DNA of 64,000 nt from an uncultured Lachnospiraceae bacterium (GTDB taxonomy: Bacteria; Bacillota; Clostridia; Lachnospirales; Lachnospiraceae). Each line of letters opens with the position of its first letter. Position 1 is the stretch's first letter. Position numbers and translations under genes: made by a program. Below, piece after piece: positions 35,092 to 43,800 of the stretch. The stretch covers positions 62,001 to 126,000 of the forward strand of contig CAMKQH010000004.1 in the NCBI GenBank assembly GCA_946414885.1. Direction: 5' to 3'. Under the pieces are notes generated by a model, which ran no database searches, was not told the DNA's origin, and saw only the letters and a list, made by a program, of their open reading frames with translations.

Positions 35092-35763
35092 TTATGCCTG
35101 TTTGCTTAAGTATTCACGGATCCGGAGCACCAGATCGCGGATGCGCGCTTTTTCCATCTGCATGCTCACTGGATTGACGATCATTCTTGCGCTTAAGGGA
35201 CATACCTCCTCGAGCACTTCAAGACCGTTTTCCTTTAAGGTCGATCCCGTCTCAACGATGTCAACGATCACGTCCGAAAGCTGAACCAAAGGTCCGAGCT
35301 CAACGGAACCGTTTAACTTAATAATGTCAACCGTCTGATGCTTCTTGTTGTAGAAATAATCCTTTGCAATGTTGGGATATTTGCTGGCCACGCGGATTCT
35401 TTCATGGTGCAATAACAATTCTCTTGCACTGGCAGGCCCGCATACGCACATTCTGCATTTTCCAAAGCCCAGGTCCAAAACTTCATAAACGTTGCGGTTT
35501 TCCTCAAGAACCGTGTCATAACCCACAACGCCCACGTCCGCACTGCCAAGTTCCACGTAAGTAGGAACGTCGGGACCCTTTGCCAAAAAGAACTTCATCT
35601 TCAATTCTTCATTGACAAAAATAAGCTTTCTGGAGTTTTTATCCTTCATCTCCTCACAGGTAATGCCGATCTGTTCCAGCACTTCCAGCGTCTTATTTGC
35701 AAGACGGCCTTTCCCGAGGGCGAAGGTTAAATATCTCTCGTCGTTAAATTTTCCGTCCATCAT
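35092..35763 (-). CDS. hisG: ATP phosphoribosyltransferase, short form
   Basis: The 223-residue short HisG begins LTFALGKGRLANKTLEVLEQ and lacks the regulatory C-terminal domain. It therefore needs HisZ for activity and feedback control; hisZ is the overlapping upstream gene (ATGA). It catalyses the first step, from PRPP and ATP. Confidence 0.96.
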   Translation of the reverse strand: MMDGKFNDERYLTFALGKGRLANKTLEVLEQIGITCEEMKDKNSRKLIFVNEELKMKFFLAKGPDVPTYVELGSADVGVVGYDTVLEENRNVYEVLDLGFGKCRMCVCGPASARELLLHHERIRVASKYPNIAKDYFYNKKHQTVDIIKLNGSVELGPLVQLSDVIVDIVETGSTLKENGLEVLEEVCPLSARMIVNPVSMQMEKARIRDLVLRIREYLSKQA

Positions 35764-36905
35764 TTGTTTACGTCCTTTCCTTCTTCGCTTCCCTTTGCAA
35801 GCAAGGCCACGTTTACGCCCTGGGAACGAAGCCCGGTCGCTTCCCTTAAGGCTTTTTCAAAATCACCGCAAACCGCGGGATCATAATAGATCGCCTGTAC
35901 CGTCTTTGTGGGTATCTCACCCTTTTGTCTGGAAAGTGCCTCCAGCACGTCATCGATCACGATGGCAAATCCGATGGCCGGTGCATCCTTTCCAAATCGG
36001 GAAAGCAACGTATTATATCTTCCTCCGGTGATCACGGCATTTCCAACGCCATAAGTATATGCCTTAAAGATCACGCCAGTGTAATAATTATATTTGCTCA
36101 GCATGCCAAGATCATAGGAGACGTGCTCCTCAACGCCGTAAAGCTTTAGCACTGCGTCCAGCTTTTCCAGTCTTTCGATCGCGGCAAGGGAACGGTCGTT
36201 GTGAACCAGTTTTTTCGCGTCTTCCAGGGAATTCATGCTGTTAAAGAGATCAGCCACCTTGAGAAGCACCTCACGGTAAGGATCTGCAACGTTGCGCTCC
36301 TTCAAAAGCTCCTGCGCTGCAAAAAAATTCTTTCCCGAAATGCATGCACGAAGATCCATCTCCGTCTCTTCGTCAAGACCAGCCTCCTGGCAAAGTCCCT
36401 TAAAGTATTCCACCTGTCCGATGCTAACCTGAAATTCCTTTACGCCGGCAGCCTTTAAGGATTCCACAACGAGAGCGATCATCTCTCCGTCCGCTTCCAC
36501 GGAAGGATCTCCGATAAGTTCTACGCCCATCTGCGTAACTTCCTTCAGCTTTCCCTGCAGATTGGAAGTGTTCGTAAAGGTATTTCCCTTATAGGAAAAG
36601 CGAATGGGTCTTGTCTCCTCCATGAAATACTTTGCGGCACATCTTGCGATGGAAGGCGTAAAATCAGGACGAAGCACAAGGGTGTTCCCTTCCTTGTCAA
36701 AGAATTTATATAATTCCTTGCTGGGCGTCGTGCCGATTTCCTTGGAAAATACGTCGAAGTATTCAAAGGTCGGCGTCTGAATGTCCTCATATCCATAGCT
36801 TGCGATCAGGGAATGCAAACGGTTTTCCGTCTCAAGCTTTCTTTCATATTCTTTTCCATATACGTCTCTTACGCCTTCCGGCGTATGCAATAGTCTCTGG
36901 TTCAT
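35760..36905 (-). CDS. hisZ: ATP phosphoribosyltransferase regulatory subunit
   Basis: The 381-residue HisZ resembles class II HisRS: TPEGVRDVYGKEYERK, RPDFTPSIARCAAKYF (motif 2) and VITGGRYNTLLSRFG (motif 3). It is a non-catalytic partner of short HisG. ATG 36905 follows AGGAG by eight bases, so the extra upstream codons are not translated. It is the first gene of hisZ-G-D-B-IE. Confidence 0.92.
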   Translation of the reverse strand: MNQRLLHTPEGVRDVYGKEYERKLETENRLHSLIASYGYEDIQTPTFEYFDVFSKEIGTTPSKELYKFFDKEGNTLVLRPDFTPSIARCAAKYFMEETRPIRFSYKGNTFTNTSNLQGKLKEVTQMGVELIGDPSVEADGEMIALVVESLKAAGVKEFQVSIGQVEYFKGLCQEAGLDEETEMDLRACISGKNFFAAQELLKERNVADPYREVLLKVADLFNSMNSLEDAKKLVHNDRSLAAIERLEKLDAVLKLYGVEEHVSYDLGMLSKYNYYTGVIFKAYTYGVGNAVITGGRYNTLLSRFGKDAPAIGFAIVIDDVLEALSRQKGEIPTKTVQAIYYDPAVCGDFEKALREATGLRSQGVNVALLAKGSEEGKDVNK

Positions 36906-36954
36906 TTTATCAACTCCTGCCAAATGCCAATTCCTTGCTTTAGATACTTTAGCG

Positions 36955-36998
36955 TGGTAGCGTGCTACCATACTACCATACGAAAATGTCCTTGTCAA
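36955..36998 (-). promoter_or_regulatory. his operon promoter with overlapping operator-like repeats
   Basis: On the minus strand TTGACA (36993-36998) and TAGTAT (36970-36975) have a 17-base spacer. The inverted repeat TGGTAGCACGCTACCA (36955-36970) abuts the -10 box, and a further TGGTAG half-site overlaps it. This suggests repression by a dimeric regulator, perhaps a TrpR-like HisR/YerC; that name is inference. Confidence 0.75.
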
Positions 36999-37018
36999 GC
37001 CAATTCTAAAAAGAATTT

Positions 37019-37567
37019 TTAAGGCTCTTCCACGCCGTCACGGTCTTCCAGATCAATTTTCATGCCCTCGAGATAAGGCACGAGAATCCCGTGAATCTTG
37101 GGAAGCACGTAGGCCGGATTTAATTCATCATAGCGAAAACTTTTTCTTCCGCCCTCTTGTGCCCGGTCCCAAAAGTATTTCAGCATCTCATAAGGTAAGT
37201 AATATAACACGTCCTTATGGGAATAATAGATCAAAAAGAAGGCGATGCCGCCCTGCTTTTCAAATTTCCCCATGAATTCCACCTGATGCGCGTGAATGTT
37301 TTGGAGGGAGAAGGTATCTACCGCACATTCCTTTGCGTCAAAGCATACGGGTATCCCCTGCACGCATCCGACGTAATCCACGGTACTCTTCTGATCAAAA
37401 TAAGCAAGAGTAATCTGGTTCTTTCCGGGATCCATCTTTACGGGGGTAATGGGCGTCGGGATCTTTTGGATCAGCGCAAGGCCCATTTCGTCGTATTTTT
37501 CATTTGTCCGGTTGATCATTTCCTCCAGGGTTGAACCCCGGAGACCTCTGGAATTCCAGGTTGCCAT
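37019..37567 (-). CDS. recU: Holliday junction resolvase RecU
   Basis: The 182-residue protein matches RecU: start ATWNSRGLRGSTLEEMINR, metal-site residues in KSTVDYVG and CFDAKECAVDTFSL, and the later HAHQVEFMGKFEKQGGIAF. RecU cuts four-way junctions with RuvAB, encoded at 60.8-62.4 kb. The his promoter lies just beyond its stop. The start has GGGAG six bases upstream. Confidence 0.92.
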   Translation of the reverse strand: MATWNSRGLRGSTLEEMINRTNEKYDEMGLALIQKIPTPITPVKMDPGKNQITLAYFDQKSTVDYVGCVQGIPVCFDAKECAVDTFSLQNIHAHQVEFMGKFEKQGGIAFFLIYYSHKDVLYYLPYEMLKYFWDRAQEGGRKSFRYDELNPAYVLPKIHGILVPYLEGMKIDLEDRDGVEEP

Positions 37568-37599
37568 AACAATCTCCCATATAAGTGTCTTAATTTGCG

Positions 37600-38658
37600 T
37601 TAGCCATTGTGCCTCTCGTCAACAATGACGCGTTTAGAAAACAAAACGTCCCTGATCTTTTGAAATTCTTTTGGTTCCGGTGCCGTAATGGTTTTGCCAA
37701 ATAAAAGATTTAGTGCGCCTGCAAACTCCGGCCACTGGTCTTCTGCTTCTTCCTTAGAAGGAAAGCAAACGTGATGGGCATGCAATAACTGGCTCTTTGG
37801 ATGAATGCCGGCAAGTTTCACTTGGTCAAAAACAGTTCTGCCATATTTGGAATCTCCAAGGATGGGATGTCCCATGGAAGCCAAATGTGCGCGGATCTGA
37901 TGGGTTTTCCCCGTGATCAGTTCTACTTCCAAAAGAGTATGATTCTGGCTGCTTTCGATCGGAACGTATCTCGTAAGGATCGGCGAGGCTCCGTCTGCCA
38001 CCTCTTTTAAGATCATGACTCGGTTTTCTTTTTCATCCTTGATCAAGAATCCTTCAATGGTCTTTTCTTCCCGGAGCCTGCCCATGCAGATGCAATGATA
38101 ATACTTTTCCATGCCCCGTCCTTTTAGGAGCGCGCTCAAGGCCTGTAATCCCGTCAGGGACTTTCCGCAAAGGACGATGCCGCTGGTATTTCTGTCAAGC
38201 CTGTTGCAGACGGAAGGACAGAAAGTCTCCAATTCCTTTTCTTTCAGCTTTCCGTTTTCCAAAAGATAGCCGATCAACCATTCATTAAGGCTAAGATCCT
38301 GCTGGTTTGCTTTTTGGGAAAGAATGCCAACCGGTTTATTTAAAAATACGAAATTTTCATCCTCATATAAGATTTCAATCCCATGAAGCTTTTTGTAGGC
38401 ATCACGGTAAACTTGAATCCTGTCAGAAAGATCACTTCGCCCGGAAAACTTTTCAAATGTTTCCTGCGAAAAAAAACATTGGATGACGTCGCCTTCCTTC
38501 AGGATCTCCTTTCCTTCCGCTTTCTTTTTGTTAAGCGTCAGGTTCTTCTTCCGAAGCTGCTGGTACAGCAGGCTGTTAGGCGCCTCCGGCAATGCCTTAT
38601 GTAAATATTTGTCCAATCTTTGACCCGCCTCATTGGGTCCTATCCTTAATTCCTGCAT
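37600..38658 (-). CDS. RluA-family pseudouridine synthase with S4 domain
   Basis: The 352-residue protein has an N-terminal S4 domain and the catalytic phrase CNRLDRNTSGIVLCGKS. TGKTHQIRAHLASMGHPILG is the second hallmark. A linker of about 60 residues separates S4 from the catalytic part, longer than in RluD. It resembles RluC. It starts one base after the upstream stop. Confidence 0.87.
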   Translation of the reverse strand: MQELRIGPNEAGQRLDKYLHKALPEAPNSLLYQQLRKKNLTLNKKKAEGKEILKEGDVIQCFFSQETFEKFSGRSDLSDRIQVYRDAYKKLHGIEILYEDENFVFLNKPVGILSQKANQQDLSLNEWLIGYLLENGKLKEKELETFCPSVCNRLDRNTSGIVLCGKSLTGLQALSALLKGRGMEKYYHCICMGRLREEKTIEGFLIKDEKENRVMILKEVADGASPILTRYVPIESSQNHTLLEVELITGKTHQIRAHLASMGHPILGDSKYGRTVFDQVKLAGIHPKSQLLHAHHVCFPSKEEAEDQWPEFAGALNLLFGKTITAPEPKEFQKIRDVLFSKRVIVDERHNG

Positions 38659-38659
38659 G

Positions 38660-39244
38660 TTATAGGCTAACGCTCTTTAGGGTGTCAGCTATCCCCTTGG
38701 TATTTGACTCGTCACAGGCCAACTCTTGCATTTGATCCAACCGGTCAACATATTTTTTGAGGTCCAAAAACACCTTTACTTTCACGCTTTTATAAGAATC
38801 TGCCTTGAGAAATTTATCCACGTGTTCATAGAACTTTTTCTCGTCAAACTTGGGGTCCTCGCTATAACCGCATACGGAATTGCCCTTGATGGTCAAATGC
38901 CCAATGTTGAAATTTTGGCTGTCTCCCGTAAACACGCGGTCGAACAAATTGGTCAACTCCCCAACGTGCGCTTCGATCTTTTCTGCGGCATCCTTCGAAA
39001 GGCTGGAATACCTGCAAAACATGATCACGCTGACCAGGGATTTGCTTGCGGGCAGCATGCCCAGTACGGCTACAACGGTCAATAGGTTCATTCTGCTTCC
39101 CGTCGTGATCCAACCCATGGCAAAGATCGCTCCGGAGACGGCAAAAAACAGAATCGTTCTTATGATCTCATATTTGCGCTGGGTATTTAAGTAATTCTTT
39201 GTTCCCTTCCAGGCTTCCCCGGAAAACACCCTGACAATGCTCAT
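38660..39244 (-). CDS. Uncharacterised two-helix membrane protein
   Basis: The 194-residue protein has two adjacent helices at about residues 27-75 (TILFFAVSGAIFAMGWI and LLTVVAVLGMLPASKSLV), and then a soluble domain with several Lys/Asp helices. I do not recognise a family. It overlaps the SDR gene by four bases (ATGA) and touches the pseudouridine synthase gene, so it is co-translated with them. Confidence 0.75.
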   Translation of the reverse strand: MSIVRVFSGEAWKGTKNYLNTQRKYEIIRTILFFAVSGAIFAMGWITTGSRMNLLTVVAVLGMLPASKSLVSVIMFCRYSSLSKDAAEKIEAHVGELTNLFDRVFTGDSQNFNIGHLTIKGNSVCGYSEDPKFDEKKFYEHVDKFLKADSYKSVKVKVFLDLKKYVDRLDQMQELACDESNTKGIADTLKSVSL

Positions 39245-40017
39245 TCTTCACCTGCTTTCTTCATCCTGCCGGCGACGTTCAGGAAAATGCCGTGCGGAAG
39301 AAGTTTGGTTCCTATTAAAAGCGCGTTCATGGAAGTCCCGTAAACCGATAATTCTTTTTTATGATAAGAATCACGCAAAGCCTTTGCAACAACGGCTTCC
39401 GGCCGGGCCATAAAATATTTCTTGATCGCAAGCGTTGATCCGTTCTTTTCCGCAACGTCAAAAAAGGGCGTGTCTACGGGTCCGGGACAAACTGCGGTTA
39501 CGTAGACGTTTTTCTTCTTCAGCTCCCTTGCAAGTGCCCTGGAAAAGCTTAATACGTAGGATTTGCTTGCAGCATAAACGGCAAAATCCTGTTGTGGCAA
39601 AAATGCCGCCACGGAAGCCAGCATAATGATCCTGGCATTTTCACGAAGATAAGGCAGCATGCGGCTTGTAAGCTCCGTAAGAGCCTCACAGTTTAACCGG
39701 ATCATGCCCGTGCAATCTTTTACCGGCACCGTCTCAAAAGGCCCCATAATGCCATATCCGGCGCATTGTACCAACATGCAAACCTTGGCATTTTCCAGTC
39801 TCGCGGCATATTCCAGGCGCTGCAGCTGTCCGGCCATGGTTACGTCCATGGCAAATATGCGGCATTTGTGCTGAAGACAGGATGCAAGTTCGTTTAATTC
39901 CTCTTCCCTCCGCGCCACAAGCCAGAATTCTTCGATATTCTTAAAATGACAATCCATCTGAAGGGCAAATTCTTTCCCCATGCCGGAAGAGGCACCGGTG
40001 ATGATGGCAACGTTCAT
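39241..40017 (-). CDS. Short-chain dehydrogenase/reductase
   Basis: The 258-residue SDR has the NAD(P) motif TGASSGMGKEFALQ, the conserved Ser in RIIMLASVAAFLP and YAASKSYVLSFSRALA (YxxxK). CPGPVDTPFF follows. The substrate is unknown. ATG 40017 follows AAGGAGG by six bases; the first seven codons of the longer frame are dropped. Confidence 0.9.
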   Translation of the reverse strand: MNVAIITGASSGMGKEFALQMDCHFKNIEEFWLVARREEELNELASCLQHKCRIFAMDVTMAGQLQRLEYAARLENAKVCMLVQCAGYGIMGPFETVPVKDCTGMIRLNCEALTELTSRMLPYLRENARIIMLASVAAFLPQQDFAVYAASKSYVLSFSRALARELKKKNVYVTAVCPGPVDTPFFDVAEKNGSTLAIKKYFMARPEAVVAKALRDSYHKKELSVYGTSMNALLIGTKLLPHGIFLNVAGRMKKAGEE

Positions 40018-40038
40018 AAACAGCCTCCTTACGTGCAA

Positions 40039-41433
40039 TTAAAAATCAAAAAAATCGAAATAATCATGAATGGCATAATTTGCCAGTTCCAGCTTTTCTT
40101 CCCAAGTTCCGGCCGAATATGGATCCGAAACGGCGCAGATGGTCATTCCGGCATTTTTTCCCGCCATGAGTCCGGGAATGATGTCCTCAAACACAAGACA
40201 TTCCGACGGATCCACTCCAAGTTGCCCCGCTGCGGCGAGGTATACGTCCGGCGCAGGTTTCCCTTTTGTCACTTCGCTTCCCGTCACGATGGAAGAAAAG
40301 CACTGATCCACCTTATGTACCTTAAGCACGTTTTCCACCAATTCCCTGGAGTTGCTTGTGGCGATTCCAAGCTTAAGTCCGGCCCGCCTGCATCCTTCTA
40401 AGAAATCAATGACGCCTGGTTTTAACGGTACTTCATTCTCATATTTATCCCAAGCCATTTGATTCCAATCGTCCTTCATCTTTTCGATGGAATCCGGAAG
40501 ATGAAAGAATTCCTGGAAATAGACGGCAGTCTCGTGAAAACTCATGCCTTCGATGTTGCGTCGAAGCTCATCATGGCTTTCCAAGTAGATCTGAAAGCGC
40601 GCGAGATACTCCACGTCGATCTCTCCCCAAAGCCACATGGAATCCACAAGGGATCCGTCAAGGTCAAAGATGACGGCCTTCTTTCCCTGAAGCAATGCTT
40701 TCTTTTTCGCAGCGACTTCCTTGGTGTTTTTCAAAAGAGCGACCTCGTCATCGGTTAGCTTCCTGCACTCACCGCTTTCCAAGTCACGGCCAAGGGACAA
40801 TGCGCCAAATCGGATGCGTTTCAGGTAAGCAACTTCATTGCCAATGGCTTCCAGCATTCTCTTTACTTGATGAAACCGTCCTTCACTGATCGTAAGGTGG
40901 ATCCAGTTTCCCTCCTTGTCTGGATCGTAAATCCTTGTCACAAGGGCGGGTTTGGTCAATTCTTCATCTCCAATGTCAAGGCCTTCCTCCAGACGCTTAA
41001 CGTCATCGTCTGAAAGCGGCTGCCGGATTCTCACCAAATAGGTCTTTGCCACGTGCTTTTTGGGGGATAACAGTTGATGGGCAAGGGCTCCGTCATTCGT
41101 GATCAAAAGAAGCCCTTCCGTATCCTTGTCCAGCCTGCCAACGGGAAATAGATCCCTGGCATGCTCCTTTGGCAAAAGGCTCAGAACGGTTTCGGAAAGC
41201 GCATCCTTGGTCGCAGACACGACGCCTGCCGGTTTGTTTAACAGATAATATTCATATTGAGAATAGCAAAGTTTTTTCCCCTGACAGGTTACCTGATCCT
41301 TTTCGGGATCAACGGCATGCTCCGGGCTGGTGACAACCTGATCGTTGACGCATACCTGCTTTTTCCTGATCAGTTCCTTTGCCTGGCTTCTCGTACCGAT
41401 ATTTAGTTGTGCCAGATATTTATCAAGTCTCAC
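40039..41433 (-). CDS. RsuA-family pseudouridine synthase fused to a HAD phosphatase
   Basis: The 464-residue protein joins two enzymes. Residues 1 to about 240 hold S4 plus the RsuA/RluB domain with GRLDKDTEGLLLITNDG. Residues about 245-464 are a HAD hydrolase (AVIFDLDGSLVDSMW, IATSNSRELV, KPAPDVYLAA, VFEDIIPGLMAGKNAG). The HAD part resembles beta-phosphoglucomutase-like phosphatases. The start is GTG 41433. The junction sequence VAAKKKALLQGKKAVIF shows no stop or frameshift. Confidence 0.9.
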   Translation of the reverse strand: MRLDKYLAQLNIGTRSQAKELIRKKQVCVNDQVVTSPEHAVDPEKDQVTCQGKKLCYSQYEYYLLNKPAGVVSATKDALSETVLSLLPKEHARDLFPVGRLDKDTEGLLLITNDGALAHQLLSPKKHVAKTYLVRIRQPLSDDDVKRLEEGLDIGDEELTKPALVTRIYDPDKEGNWIHLTISEGRFHQVKRMLEAIGNEVAYLKRIRFGALSLGRDLESGECRKLTDDEVALLKNTKEVAAKKKALLQGKKAVIFDLDGSLVDSMWLWGEIDVEYLARFQIYLESHDELRRNIEGMSFHETAVYFQEFFHLPDSIEKMKDDWNQMAWDKYENEVPLKPGVIDFLEGCRRAGLKLGIATSNSRELVENVLKVHKVDQCFSSIVTGSEVTKGKPAPDVYLAAAGQLGVDPSECLVFEDIIPGLMAGKNAGMTICAVSDPYSAGTWEEKLELANYAIHDYFDFFDF

Positions 41434-41520
41434 TTGTTTTCAGTTCCTTTTTTCGTATTGATATTGCATGAAAGACCAAGATGCGGCATAGCCATTATTG
41501 ATTGATCAAGAGGAATTGCC

Positions 41521-42444
41521 ATGATCCGCGTCTGCGTCTTTTTAGGATTATTGTTAGGTCTTCTGTCTAATTCAAGCTTGGCGGGCTCGTACGTTCTGGA
41601 AGGTCTTAACGTTTGGGCAACTCGCGCCCTGCCAGCCTTATTTCCCTTTATGGTGCTTTCCGGGCTCATCATAAGGCTGGAACTCGCCGAACGCGTTTCA
41701 AAGGCGTTTAAGCCCCTTTTAGGGCGTTTGTACCATGCATCTTCTGCTGCATGTTATGTTATGCTGGAGGGATTTCTTTGCGGTTTTCCCATGGGGGCCA
41801 GGACGATCGCCGAGCTGTATGAGAGAGGACGTCTCACAAAAAGAGATGGCAGATGGCTTCTTGCCTTTTGCAATAATTTAAGTCCCGCCTACGTAATGGG
41901 TGTTCTCTTTCCCATGCTGGGGATAAAACGAATGCTTCCCTATCTTTTAGGGTTTTACGGTCTTCCGCTTATCTACGGATGGATATTAAGGATTATTTCA
42001 CTGAGGCATAAAGCTAAAGAGCTTAATTCGCTCGAAAACATTGATGCACGAAACTATTCAAAACCTAAATCTGCCATGCCGTTTGGCACTGCCCTTCGGG
42101 AATCGATTGAGAGCGCCACGCATGCAGTCATCATTCTTGGAGGCTATTTAGCCTTCTTTTGCCTTTTAAATCTGTTTCCTCACTTAATCCTTCAAAAACC
42201 TCAGCCTATACTGGGTTTGTTGTTGGAGGTGACGACTGGCTTAAATACCATGAAGGGAAGAAGCCCGATCCTGTGTCTTTGTGCGGCAACCTTTGGCGGG
42301 CTATCCTGCATTGCACAGACGCATGCGGCCTTAAGCCATACGGATCTGACGGATGCCATGGGGGAATACGTCATTCACAAGATAATATTGACTGCAATTT
42401 CCCTGGCATGGTACTATGCATTATTTCGATTTTCCGGATTTTGA
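41521..42444 (+). CDS. ylbJ: Sporulation integral membrane protein YlbJ (nucleoside-recognition fold)
   Basis: The 307-residue polytopic protein has about eight helices and the phrase EGFLCGFPMGARTIAELY, close to the YlbJ hallmark. YlbJ is needed for spore cortex formation in Bacillus. It is on the plus strand, divergent from the fusion gene and overlapping the amidase end by 24 bases. The start has AGAGGAA upstream. Confidence 0.8.
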   Translation: MIRVCVFLGLLLGLLSNSSLAGSYVLEGLNVWATRALPALFPFMVLSGLIIRLELAERVSKAFKPLLGRLYHASSAACYVMLEGFLCGFPMGARTIAELYERGRLTKRDGRWLLAFCNNLSPAYVMGVLFPMLGIKRMLPYLLGFYGLPLIYGWILRIISLRHKAKELNSLENIDARNYSKPKSAMPFGTALRESIESATHAVIILGGYLAFFCLLNLFPHLILQKPQPILGLLLEVTTGLNTMKGRSPILCLCAATFGGLSCIAQTHAALSHTDLTDAMGEYVIHKIILTAISLAWYYALFRFSGF

Positions 42445-43728
42445 ATGCTTCCTGGCATGAATCAGGTAAGCGATCAGGAAGAATACGAATAAAGTGGCAA
42501 CCACGACGATGCAAGTCAATAAGATCGCGGTCACGTGCGATTCCTGTTCTGCTATTTTCTCTGCAGGGGCAGTCACCTTTTCCGTTGCATCCTCAAAAGA
42601 GGGCTCCGGCGTATCTTCCACTACGGGTTTCGCAAATGTCTGATTAAAAGTAATGACGTTGCTCGCGCAATCTAGATCATAGGGATTTACCGCGCGGAAA
42701 CAGATTTCCGGGATCGTCCCGTCCGGAACGTCTAATTCAATCGTAAAGGAGCCCTCAAACTCACCCGTCAGGATGTCTCCTTCCGGCCAAGGGATCGTAT
42801 CAGTATAGGTTTCTCCGCCGTCAAAACTGTAAGTATAATATGCAAGATTGGATTCCGGATCTCTTGCACTTACGGTGAGGCTTACCTTATCCTCATCAAA
42901 TTTCGCGGAATTTAATGCAACGTGGCACAATTCCGGGGCCGTCGTATCCTGGGTTGCCCTGGGCACCAGCGTTCCCGGGATCACTTCGGGAAGCGTCTCT
43001 GCTTCCTGGGAGTAATCGATTCCAAGCTTGGAACTCTTTAATCCAAAATACTTTGCAACCGCCCTGGCATCCGCCCTTCCGAACTCTTCCAGATCTTCCT
43101 TTGAATCACAGAAGGATCTGTCATTTTTATGATCCACGTGACAGTGCTCCACAATGATCGCCGGGATCCCAAGGTTAACGGACTCGCGAAGCACGCCATA
43201 ATAATCATTGCCCTTGCTGTGACGTCTGGTCTTTATCCCGCGAAGCATAAGCCCCATCTCGCGATATTCGCGAAGGAACATGGTTCCTAACTGATAACCT
43301 TGGTTGTGATACTCCTGGTTTAAGGAGATCCATGCTTCACTGCCATAGAGCGCGTGAGACTCCGAGGCATTGTAGTGAATGCTGATCAGGAAATCCGCAT
43401 GTACGCTCTCGGCAGCCTTTGCGCGATCCTTAAGGCTCAAGTCGTAATCGCCGTCCCTGGTCATATAAACTTCAATGCCCTCGAAATTAGATAACTCCTC
43501 TTTCATCACTTGGGCAGTTATCATGTTCATCTCTTTTTCAAGAATGAAGCCTTCCTTCGTTCCTTCATTATCACCGCCGTGTCCGGGATCGATCATGATA
43601 ATGACCGGGGATTTCGTCTTTTGGATCCGGGGCGCGGCGAAAACCTTCCACGGCATGCAGTTTAACAGGATTAAGAAGCTAAGAAATGCTGTTTCATAAG
43701 CAATCCATAGATTTTTTCGTTTTCTCAC
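42421..43728 (-). CDS. N-acetylmuramoyl-L-alanine amidase with C-terminal membrane anchor
   Basis: The 435-residue protein has a signal peptide (residues 1-31, ending KVFAAP), then an Amidase_3 domain with zinc ligands in MIDPGHGGDNEGT, EMN, ISIHYNAS, and the catalytic Glu in IVEHCHVDH. A Pro/Glu-rich linker precedes a C-terminal helix (AILLTCIVVVATLFVFFLIA) and basic tail. It cleaves the stem peptide from muramic acid. The start is GTG 43728 with AAGGAG. Confidence 0.9.
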   Translation of the reverse strand: MRKRKNLWIAYETAFLSFLILLNCMPWKVFAAPRIQKTKSPVIIMIDPGHGGDNEGTKEGFILEKEMNMITAQVMKEELSNFEGIEVYMTRDGDYDLSLKDRAKAAESVHADFLISIHYNASESHALYGSEAWISLNQEYHNQGYQLGTMFLREYREMGLMLRGIKTRRHSKGNDYYGVLRESVNLGIPAIIVEHCHVDHKNDRSFCDSKEDLEEFGRADARAVAKYFGLKSSKLGIDYSQEAETLPEVIPGTLVPRATQDTTAPELCHVALNSAKFDEDKVSLTVSARDPESNLAYYTYSFDGGETYTDTIPWPEGDILTGEFEGSFTIELDVPDGTIPEICFRAVNPYDLDCASNVITFNQTFAKPVVEDTPEPSFEDATEKVTAPAEKIAEQESHVTAILLTCIVVVATLFVFFLIAYLIHARKHSKSGKSK

Positions 43729-43754
43729 GGCATTCTCCTTTTCTCCATCTACAA

Positions 43755-43788
43755 GATAAACCAGCTTTCAAGAGAAAACTGGTTTATC
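43755..43788. repeat. Inverted repeat between the coiled-coil and amidase genes
   Basis: GATAAACCAG (43755-43764) and CTGGTTTATC (43779-43788) are perfectly complementary, with inner pairing TTTC/GAAA. No T run follows either side, so its role (terminator, operator or RNA hairpin) is open. Confidence 0.55.
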
Positions 43789-43800
43789 ATCTAAAATGAC

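Noticed and set aside
43755..43788. Terminator between the coiled-coil and amidase genes
   Set aside because: The inverted repeat is good but neither strand has a T run after it, so I list it only as a repeat.
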